From: Bacteroidota bacterium
Lineage (GTDB): Bacteria; Bacteroidota; Bacteroidia; Bacteroidales; F082
Direction of reading: 5' to 3'
Assembly (NCBI GenBank): GCA_020444415.1
Contig: JAHLLA010000008.1
Location: 1 to 64,000 of the forward strand
DNA: 64,000 bases
The notes beneath the pieces were generated by a model. It saw only the letters and a program-made list of their open reading frames with translations. It was not told the DNA's origin and did no database searches. Shown one piece after another: positions 48,938 through 56,015 of this stretch (positions are counted from its first letter, which is position 1; the number at the start of each line of letters is the position of its first letter). Both the position numbers and the translations under genes were made by a program.

Positions 48938-49600
48938 TTAATTGTTTCCCATATCCTCTAAGAGTTGTTGGGCCCTGATGTTATAAATTGTATTACTATT
49001 AGTAATTTTCGTTAGTAATTGTTTAGCCTGGTTTGTATTATTTGTTGCCACATAACACAACCCGAGGTTCCATTCAGCCTGGTCAATGAATAAATTGTCT
49101 TTTTGATCTATTATGTCTTTAAATTTTATTATTGCCTGATCGTACTGTTTGAGTTCCATGTATGAAAATCCGGCATATAATTTAGCTACCACATTCTCAG
49201 GCGCTAATTCAAAAGCATACAATGCCTTATCGTAATTTTGTTGGTCAAAGTATTTCAAGCCATCATTAACAGGGCTATACTCAGCCGTATTGTCTGACCT
49301 GACGTTTAATATTGAATTTTCAGTTGTATAGTACTGACCAAATAATTCTTCACTGGTCATTGAATCGTTCATGTTAAATAGAAAACTGGCTCCCACCAAT
49401 AGGAAAATTGCAATTGATGCCGCAATTGATTGAACTTTCCATGACATGATGCTGATCACATACTTACTCTCCTGGGTTTCTTTGTAATGAACATTGAGCA
49501 ATGTTTCCCTCAAAGCCATTTTATGCTCATCCTGGATGGCACCTAAGAAATCGCTTTCCGTGAAGTTACTACTGATCATATGTTTGTTATCCGGTTTCAT
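48938..49600 (-). CDS. Single-pass TPR membrane protein, possible anti-sigma factor
   Basis: 220 residues. About 50 polar residues (FTESDFLGAIQDEHKMALRETLL) precede one transmembrane helix (SIAASIAIFLLVGASFLF, about 55-72). The rest carries about three TPR units (GLKYFDQQNYDKALYAFELAP, KLYAGFSYMELKQYDQAIIKF, WNLGLCYVATNNTNQAKQLL) and should be periplasmic. It starts 7 bp after the ECF sigma gene. This arrangement, sigma then a single-pass protein with a short cytoplasmic head, is that of sigma/anti-sigma pairs, although no standard anti-sigma motif is visible. The TPRs could meet the TPRs of the convergent CHAT protein. The role is inferred. Confidence 0.85.
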   Translation of the reverse strand: MKPDNKHMISSNFTESDFLGAIQDEHKMALRETLLNVHYKETQESKYVISIMSWKVQSIAASIAIFLLVGASFLFNMNDSMTSEELFGQYYTTENSILNVRSDNTAEYSPVNDGLKYFDQQNYDKALYAFELAPENVVAKLYAGFSYMELKQYDQAIIKFKDIIDQKDNLFIDQAEWNLGLCYVATNNTNQAKQLLTKITNSNTIYNIRAQQLLEDMGNN

Positions 49601-49607
49601 CTTTTTT

Positions 49608-50192
49608 TTACAGTTTTAGAGTGTTGTCATTATTCTCTTTTATTTTTTTGAGCAGTTGTTCTTTACACAGTCTTCTTTTTTTGTAGGTAAAGCCTGTTGA
49701 TTTATAACCTAATTCTTCTGTTATTTCGTTCGTTGTTAAGCCCTTCGCGAGCAGCTTAAACAGATTCTGACATTCTTTACTGAGTTTTAAGAAGTTCTCC
49801 TGATATAATCTTACACGTTCTTCTTGTTCGAGTGCTTCGTCCAGTTGCACGACGTAATTGTTGTAGCCGTATATTTCTGTTTCGTTTTTGTACTCAAACT
49901 CCTCGTGTTGATTTGGCGAACTGTCTCTTAGCTGTTTCAACCACCTATATTTACAAACACTGTAAAAATAAGTTATAAAAGTATTTTTTAAGATCAAGTC
50001 CCCCGATCGTGCCTGCTCGTACACAACCATCAAACTGTCCTGAAAAACATCCCATGCATCGGTTTCGCTTCCACCATGTTTTAACACATAGCTTTTTATG
50101 GATGCAAAGTACTTGTCATACACGTATTGAATAACGATTCTATCGTTTTCAACTATACCAGCAAGGATTCTTTCAGTCGAGAACTTTGCCAC
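49608..50192 (-). CDS. ECF-type RNA polymerase sigma factor
   Basis: 194 residues. Region 2 spans about 20-95 (VIQYVYDKYFASIKSYVLKH, AWDVFQDSLMVVYEQA). Region 4 is about 125-185 (LSKECQNLFKLLAKGLTTNEI, then a helix-turn-helix ending in YKKRRLCKEQLLKKI). This is the two-domain sigma-70 family type without region 1 or 3. It is the first gene of a two-gene operon with the TPR membrane protein. Likely targets include its own promoter and perhaps the CHAT or repeat-peptide genes, but no shared promoter motif was established. Confidence 0.92.
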   Translation of the reverse strand: MAKFSTERILAGIVENDRIVIQYVYDKYFASIKSYVLKHGGSETDAWDVFQDSLMVVYEQARSGDLILKNTFITYFYSVCKYRWLKQLRDSSPNQHEEFEYKNETEIYGYNNYVVQLDEALEQEERVRLYQENFLKLSKECQNLFKLLAKGLTTNEITEELGYKSTGFTYKKRRLCKEQLLKKIKENNDNTLKL

Positions 50193-50453
50193 TGTTCAAT
50201 TATTAGTACCAGATTAATGTAAAATTATACCCCCCTTTCGGCTTATTTTTTTGTTGCAGATTTTTAATGGCATGTAAAAACCTGAAATGCAATAAAATAC
50301 AAGTATATAATTTTACGGATTCATTTTAAATAATATATTTCTACTTAGTATTATCTCTTAATTTACGTAGGAATCAATACTATGTTACAATAGAGCTGCA
50401 TTATTCATACTTAAAAAAATCATTATCATTCAGGTTTTTTAATAATTTTGAAT

Positions 50454-51473
50454 ATGCATAAAGTTTTAGTTTTCATAATCGCCTTTTTTTTTGTCAAAAT
50501 TTCCACCGGACAGGAAACCATAAACTCCAATAACGAAAAAATTAACCGTATTATATTTTACAATGTAGAGAATTTTTTTGACCCTTATGTTGATTCAACA
50601 CGTGCGTATAATGAATTCACCTATGAGGGCAATTTACACTGGAGTTACAAAAAGTATGAAAAGAAAAGGAATGATTTGTACAAAACCTTGGCTGCCATCT
50701 CTGGTTGGAAACCCCTAACGGTCATTGGTCTGGCGGAAATAGAAAACTATCTTGTACTTCACGAATTGCTCACCAAAACGCCTTTAAAGTATGAGAATTA
50801 TCAAATAGTTCATTTTGAATCTGAAGACTTCAGAGGCATCGAAACCGGTGTGCTGTATAATGCTGATCTGTTCTTGCTTTTGCATGCCAGGGCCATTCAG
50901 ATTGTCACGCCTGACGACAGCAGTTTTAAAACAAGGGATATCATATACCTGAAAGGATTAATGGAAACAGACACCATACATCTTTTTTATAATCACTGGA
51001 CATCAAGATACCGTGGGCTGCTCGAATCAAAAGATTACAGATTGCTGGCCGCAAAGCAATTAAAAATGGTTATCGACTCCATATATTCGATAAACCCATT
51101 GGCAAATATCCTGTGTATGGGAGATTTTAATGACAATCCATCAGATGAAAGTATCCGTTACCTGCTCGAAGAAGGTGCAAGCAACATGGAGGCACTTCCT
51201 TTCAGCAATAAAAATAAAGATGTAAAAGGGACTTTAAAATACCAGGGAAACTGGAGCTGTTTTGATCAGGCTATCGTATCTGAATCCCTTTATAGGAGCG
51301 ATAGTGGCTTGTTTATAAAGGACCAGACAACCCATATATTTGATGCTGAATTTTTGCTTGAAAATGATGAGAAATTTCTTGGAATAAAGCCTTTCAGAAC
51401 AAATATCGGGTATAAATATAATGGTGGCATAAGTGATCATTTACCTATCTATGTTGATATTGTCAAAAAGTAA
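50454..51473 (+). CDS. Endonuclease/exonuclease/phosphatase-fold protein, exported
   Basis: 339 residues from ATG 50454, giving signal peptide MHKVLVFIIAFFFVKISTGQ. EEP-fold motifs are in order: FYNVENFFDP (Asn), GLAEIEN (metal-binding Glu), FYNHWTSRYRG (His), MGDFNDNPSD (catalytic Asp/Asn) and GGISDHLPIYVDI (catalytic Asp-His). The family hydrolyses phosphodiesters or phosphomonoesters in nucleic acids, nucleotides or lipids. Export suggests an extracellular DNase or phosphatase, but the substrate is unknown. The Nramp-like gene begins 8 bp after its stop, so the two share a transcript. The 261 bp upstream hold no gene. Confidence 0.9.
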   Translation: MHKVLVFIIAFFFVKISTGQETINSNNEKINRIIFYNVENFFDPYVDSTRAYNEFTYEGNLHWSYKKYEKKRNDLYKTLAAISGWKPLTVIGLAEIENYLVLHELLTKTPLKYENYQIVHFESEDFRGIETGVLYNADLFLLLHARAIQIVTPDDSSFKTRDIIYLKGLMETDTIHLFYNHWTSRYRGLLESKDYRLLAAKQLKMVIDSIYSINPLANILCMGDFNDNPSDESIRYLLEEGASNMEALPFSNKNKDVKGTLKYQGNWSCFDQAIVSESLYRSDSGLFIKDQTTHIFDAEFLLENDEKFLGIKPFRTNIGYKYNGGISDHLPIYVDIVKK

Positions 51474-51481
51474 GCCACGAA

Positions 51482-52747
51482 ATGAATAGCAGGGCATTGG
51501 GGCATTTTGTTAAAATTTTCGGACCTGGTTTATTGTATGCAGGTGCGGCCATTGGTGTGTCTCATTTGGTGCAATCGACCAGGGCAGGAGCCATGTTCAA
51601 TTTCAACCTTGTTTGGGTGTTGATCGTTGCCAACTTTCTTAAGTATCCTTTTTTTGAATATGGCCCCAGGTATGCGACCGCGACCGGTACTTCACTTGTT
51701 GACGGGTATTATAAAATCGGTAAATGGGCGGTTATAGTTTTTGCAGTGCTTACTATACTGTCGATGTTTATTGTTCAGGCAGCTGTTACGGTTGTAACAG
51801 TAGGTATTATGGCATATGTTTTTCAGATTACAATCGAAATCAAAATATTATGCGTGATGGTATTGATAGTATCGGCTATATTTCTCATTTCAGGAAAGTA
51901 TAGTGCGCTTGATAAAGTGATTAAATTCATTATAATCTTGTTGGCACTTTCCACCGTGGTAGCTGTATTTGCTTCATTGGGAATTCAATCGGAAATATCA
52001 CCTGAAACAATCCATAACTTTAATTGGACCAATGCCACAGATGTATTTTTTCTGATCGCTTTTATTGGCTGGATGCCTGCACCTATTGATGTATCGGTTT
52101 GGTCTTCCATTTGGAACCTTGAAAAGAATAAAGATTTAGGCTACGTACCCACAATGAGAAATGTCCTGTTGGAATTTAAAATCGGGTATATTGGTACTGC
52201 TTTCCTTGCGTTGGGTTTTCTAACCTTGGGGGCTCTTGTAATGTCGGGAACAGGCAATGAGCTATCAACAAGCGGGGTGGTTTTTGCGGGGCAATTAATC
52301 AACATGTACACGGACAGTATCGGAAGCTGGGCATATTGGATCATTTCAATAGCGGCACTCACAACTATGTTGTCAACCACAATTACCGTTTTGGATGCTT
52401 ATTCGAGGGTGATGAATCCTATTGTTAAGTATCTGTTGCCAGGTGTATGGAAAAAATTCAGGAACAAAGATAAATTGCGATGGTTCTGGTATATTTTTAT
52501 TATAGCAGGAGCTGCATTCATACTGGCATTTGCGGCAAAGTCGATGGTTCACATGGTAACGATGGCCACCACTTTATCCTTTCTGATGGCGCCTGTGTTT
52601 GCATGGTTGAATTATAAAGTTGTTACGGATGATCATATGCCGATTACATCAAGACCCGGTAAATTTCTGAGGGTGCTCTCCTGGCTTGGAATTATTTTCT
52701 TTACTGTTTTTTCCTTGGTCTATATTTACTGGCGTTTTCTTATATGA
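51482..52747 (+). CDS. Nramp-family transporter lacking the DPGN metal-binding motif
   Basis: 421 residues with about 11 transmembrane helices and the Nramp start FVKIFGPGLLYAGAAIG. Aligning the following AGA to classical Nramp puts G25-V-S-H28 where the TM1 motif DPGN should be, so both metal ligands Asp and Asn are replaced. TM6 keeps Met198 in MPAPID, where classical members read MPH. The protein is therefore a remote Nramp relative, and Mn or Fe transport cannot be assumed. It is co-transcribed with the EEP-fold gene upstream. Confidence 0.85.
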   Translation: MNSRALGHFVKIFGPGLLYAGAAIGVSHLVQSTRAGAMFNFNLVWVLIVANFLKYPFFEYGPRYATATGTSLVDGYYKIGKWAVIVFAVLTILSMFIVQAAVTVVTVGIMAYVFQITIEIKILCVMVLIVSAIFLISGKYSALDKVIKFIIILLALSTVVAVFASLGIQSEISPETIHNFNWTNATDVFFLIAFIGWMPAPIDVSVWSSIWNLEKNKDLGYVPTMRNVLLEFKIGYIGTAFLALGFLTLGALVMSGTGNELSTSGVVFAGQLINMYTDSIGSWAYWIISIAALTTMLSTTITVLDAYSRVMNPIVKYLLPGVWKKFRNKDKLRWFWYIFIIAGAAFILAFAAKSMVHMVTMATTLSFLMAPVFAWLNYKVVTDDHMPITSRPGKFLRVLSWLGIIFFTVFSLVYIYWRFLI

Positions 52748-52764
52748 TAAAAGCAGATAAGTAA

Positions 52765-52894
52765 CGAGTGAACGCTGCGTTAAATACATGCGCTATTTAT
52801 GTGGGAATATTTGATTATTGTGTATTGAGTTTTATTTGAGATTTGTTGCTTGCCATTTGGAATTTCTAAAAGCCGCATAAACGTTCATCACTCG
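52765..52894. repeat. Long imperfect inverted repeat after the Nramp gene
   Basis: CGAGTGAACG (52765-52774) faces CGTTCATCACTCG (52882-52894), an imperfect pair separated by about 107 nt. It lies in the 223-bp gap between the Nramp stop and the FMN riboswitch. It may be a remnant element or help end Nramp transcription. No T-run follows. Confidence 0.35.
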
Positions 52895-52951
52895 CTCAAA
52901 AAAGAATGAATCTAAATTTCGTTTTAGGGTTTTCCCTTCTCATTATTGGAA

Positions 52952-52959
52952 TACATTTG
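52952..52959 (+). promoter_or_regulatory. Putative -7 promoter element of the flavin locus
   Basis: TACATTTG, an exact TAnnTTTG match, ends 12 nt before the first base of the FMN riboswitch. Transcription would thus start just ahead of the aptamer. No clear -33 element is visible. Confidence 0.55.
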
Positions 52960-52970
52960 CTTCTGAATTT

Positions 52971-53120
52971 TCTTCGGGGCAGGGTGCCTTGTTGATGTTG
53001 ATAAAGACAGCAAACAGGAATTCCCGACCGGCGGTTACAGTCCGCGACTCTCTGATCTAAAACACAGGGACTGATCTGGTGAAACTCCGGAACCGACAGT
53101 ATAGTCTGGATGATAGAAGA
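52971..53120 (+). promoter_or_regulatory. FMN riboswitch (RFN element)
   Basis: The aptamer is recognised from its conserved blocks in order: P1 TCTTC/GAAGA (52971-52975 and 53116-53120), GGGGCAGGGTG, AATTCCCGACCGGCGGT, AGTCCGCGA, TGATCTGGTGAAACTCCGG, ACCGACAGTATAGTC and TGGATGATAGAAGA. These match the six-helix FMN-binding fold closely. One departure is about 30 extra nt between GGGTG and AATTCCC (52986-53018), itself able to form a short stem. It lies 131 nt before the first TonB-dependent receptor, so high FMN should lower receptor expression. Confidence 0.95.
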
Positions 53121-53206
53121 AAAAAGCAGCTAACTGAGTGCGCTTCAGGGATGTTTTCTGATTTCCCGGTAAGTTTGTTAACAGTTGCTTTCATTTTAGT
53201 TCTTTT

Positions 53207-53254
53207 CAACGGCCCCGCTGAGAATGTTTAACAACATTAATAAAAAAGGCCATG
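53207..53254 (+). promoter_or_regulatory. Proposed expression platform of the FMN riboswitch
   Basis: GCCCCG (53212-53217) is complementary to CGGGGC (52975-52980), part of the aptamer's P1/P2 strand. The same spot begins GGCC (53211-53214), which can pair with GGCC directly before the ATG (53248-53251), with the hairpin AATGTT/AACATT (53223-53238) stacked inside. This offers two exclusive states: aptamer broken with start codon free, or aptamer formed with start region paired. The pairing is read by eye and not energy-tested. Confidence 0.5.
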
Positions 53255-55825
53255 AAAAGATTCATCTTCAGTATTTTCCTTCTTATTTTCACAAGTAGCC
53301 AAGTATATTCACAATTCAATTTAAGCGGTATACTGGTCGATATTGACACCCACCAGGTCATTTCATTTGCCCATGTAATTTTAAGTAGCGACAAACAGGG
53401 TAGCGTAAGCGACGAAAAAGGACACTTTGAAATAAACGTTCCTGAAAAAAAAGGTTTCCTTGTTATCCAGGCATTGGGGTATGAGCAAATGATCCTTCCA
53501 TTTCATGTTCGAGTTTCTGAAAATGTGCTTGATACTTTATTTTTAAGACCAATACCTTTTGAACTGGAAGAAACCGTTATAACAGCCGGACTTTCAAAAC
53601 ATGACATTACACCTGTTGCCGTATCAGATATATCCGGCTCCTCGATCCGGGAAAATTTAGGAGACCGGCCATTGCCACTTGCCTTCAATAAAATTCCAGG
53701 TGTTTACAGCATTCGTAATGGCGGTGGTAGTGGTGATGCAGAATTGAGCATCAGGGGCTTCAGTCAAGAGAATGTGACGATTATGCTGAATGGCATACCG
53801 ATTAATGGCATTGAAAACGGCCTGGTTTATTGGAGTAACTGGCTGGGATTAAGTAATGCCGCAGCAAAAATACAGATACAAAAAGGCCCCGGATTGGCCA
53901 ACCTTGGAAATAGTGCTGTAGGAGGCAGTGTGAATATCATCACGAATCAAAAGAAAGAAAATTACAGCGGACTGGTCAGTTACCAGTTGAGCAGTTATGG
54001 AAACCAGCAGGTTTCATTTGCGCTAAATAGCGGAAAGCTGAATAAAGGGTGGGATATTTCCCTGATGGGTTCCTATATGAAGGGACCCGGATATGTGGAT
54101 GCCACCTATGTTAAAGGGTGGTCCTATTTTTTATCGATGAATAAAACAATTAATGAAAAAAATAGAATATCGTTAACACTACTTGGTGCACCTCAACGTC
54201 ATGGCCAGCGGACACTGAAATTAACAAATTCGGAAAATAGCCTGCATGGGAATAAATTCAATAAAGATTGGGGCAGTTATAATGGCCAGATCAATAACGC
54301 ATCGGAAAATTTTTATCACAAGCCATTCCTGAGTATAAATTATTACCTTGATTTATCTGACAATAAAAAACTGACCAATGTGTTCTACCTTACTGCTGGA
54401 AACGGAGGAGGGAAATGGTCGGAAAGTTTTAATTATGCACCTACCATTTTCGAATACAGAAACCCCTCAGGTCAAATCGATTGGTCAGAAATCTATCATG
54501 TAAATGCAAATCATGAAGACAGTTATATTCTTAATAATGGAGACACTGTAAATGGTTATTCATTAAATGTGCAAACGCATTTTCTGGCCAGTCATATCGA
54601 GGCAGGATACAATGCTACTTATGAGCAACAATTCGGCAAACACTTTGACCTGACAGCAGGTATCCATTATCGTTATTTTAATTCATACCTCAGGGAAGAA
54701 ATAATTGACCTGTTAGGCGGACAGTCTTTTATTGAAGACTATAGCTGGGCTGTTGACGGTATTGCAGGAAGATCCCAATTGAAAACCGTTGGAGATATTA
54801 TCAAGGTAAATAACAATTCCATCATAAATTACCTGAATGCTTATGCCCAATTACTTTACAGGCAAGGTAAGCTCGACGCTTATATATCCTTCAATATCAA
54901 CAACAACTGGTATAAACGTATCGACAGGTATAATTATGTTCAACATCAGGAAAGTGAAGCCATTGTGAAGCCAGGCTTCGATATAAGGGCAGGGTTGAGT
55001 TACCAGGTAAATATATTTCATACATTATATATAAATGGTGCCTTTATTTCAAGAGCGCCTTATTTCAAGTTTGTATTCGGGAATTTCACCAATCAACCTG
55101 TTAAAAACCTTAAAAATGAACAGATACAAACAATTGAAGCTGGTTATAAGTTCGTCCATCCACGAGGGACAATAAATATTGGGGGATATTATACCTATTG
55201 GAAGAATGTATCCATACTTTCCAACGAATATATTCAACTGGAAAATAACAAGCAGACCCGGGCCATGATCAATGGCTTGAATGCCTTACATAAAGGTGTG
55301 GAAATTGAAACACAATTCAGCATAAACCGAAAATTTAAGATTGGTGGGATTGTTTCATTGGGCGATTATAAATGGACAAACAATGTAACTGCGCAACTAT
55401 TTAACAATGAAAATACTGTTGTTGATACGGTAGATGTATTCGTTAAGAATTTATATGTTGGAGGAACAGCACAGCATCAATATGGTCTTTTTCTTGGTGC
55501 TGAAATCCTGAAGTTATTTCAACTGAAAGCAGAGTACATGGTTTACAATCAGATATATGCTAATTTTGAACCTACAACGCGCGATAATCCACTTGATCAT
55601 CAGCAATCATACAGGATTCCGGCATATGGTATTGCAAATCTATTCCTGTGTGTTCCATTCACAATATTTAAAGAGGATGCTTTGTTTCAATTAAGTATTT
55701 ACAATATACTCAATAACAACCATATAGTTTACGCAGAAGACGGTGTTAATCATGACCTCGAAACAGTCAAAGGATTTTGGTCATTTGGCAGAACAATTGA
55801 GTTCTCACTCAGTCTTAATTTTTAG
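53252..55825 (+). CDS. TonB-dependent receptor under FMN-riboswitch control (putative flavin importer)
   Basis: 857 residues with signal peptide MKRFIFSIFLLIFTSSQVYS. A carboxypeptidase-regulatory-like domain (about 22-105) is followed by the plug (about 110-240; PVAVSDISGSSI, GGGSGDAELSIRGFSQENVT, GSVNIIT) and a 22-strand barrel ending in TIEFSLSLNF. It carries no TonB box that I can define and is not followed by a SusD gene, so it is not a glycan Sus pair. It is the first gene after the FMN riboswitch, so its cargo is probably riboflavin, FMN, FAD or a complexed flavin. The flavin substrate is inference; the receptor call is firm. A paralog follows after 190 bp. Confidence 0.92.
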   Translation: MKRFIFSIFLLIFTSSQVYSQFNLSGILVDIDTHQVISFAHVILSSDKQGSVSDEKGHFEINVPEKKGFLVIQALGYEQMILPFHVRVSENVLDTLFLRPIPFELEETVITAGLSKHDITPVAVSDISGSSIRENLGDRPLPLAFNKIPGVYSIRNGGGSGDAELSIRGFSQENVTIMLNGIPINGIENGLVYWSNWLGLSNAAAKIQIQKGPGLANLGNSAVGGSVNIITNQKKENYSGLVSYQLSSYGNQQVSFALNSGKLNKGWDISLMGSYMKGPGYVDATYVKGWSYFLSMNKTINEKNRISLTLLGAPQRHGQRTLKLTNSENSLHGNKFNKDWGSYNGQINNASENFYHKPFLSINYYLDLSDNKKLTNVFYLTAGNGGGKWSESFNYAPTIFEYRNPSGQIDWSEIYHVNANHEDSYILNNGDTVNGYSLNVQTHFLASHIEAGYNATYEQQFGKHFDLTAGIHYRYFNSYLREEIIDLLGGQSFIEDYSWAVDGIAGRSQLKTVGDIIKVNNNSIINYLNAYAQLLYRQGKLDAYISFNINNNWYKRIDRYNYVQHQESEAIVKPGFDIRAGLSYQVNIFHTLYINGAFISRAPYFKFVFGNFTNQPVKNLKNEQIQTIEAGYKFVHPRGTINIGGYYTYWKNVSILSNEYIQLENNKQTRAMINGLNALHKGVEIETQFSINRKFKIGGIVSLGDYKWTNNVTAQLFNNENTVVDTVDVFVKNLYVGGTAQHQYGLFLGAEILKLFQLKAEYMVYNQIYANFEPTTRDNPLDHQQSYRIPAYGIANLFLCVPFTIFKEDALFQLSIYNILNNNHIVYAEDGVNHDLETVKGFWSFGRTIEFSLSLNF

Positions 55826-55969
55826 TGTCTTTTAACTTTAAAACTTATTAACATTTATTAACATTTAAATACTTGAATACTGAATCATTAGGGGTGACAG
55901 CCCTAACTATTATGTTATTTTGTTAACAAAAGGTAATAATTATTTAACATGGTCGAAAAGCATATTTTT

Positions 55970-55977
55970 TACATTTA
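55970..55977 (+). promoter_or_regulatory. Weak -7-like element before the second receptor gene
   Basis: TACATTTA differs from TAnnTTTG at one base and lies 39 nt before the ATG at 56016. If real, the second receptor has its own promoter in addition to read-through from the riboswitch transcript. No terminator was seen in the gap. Confidence 0.25.
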
Positions 55978-56015
55978 CTTTCTTTTTTAAATAGAATTTT
56001 AACAACCAAAAATTA

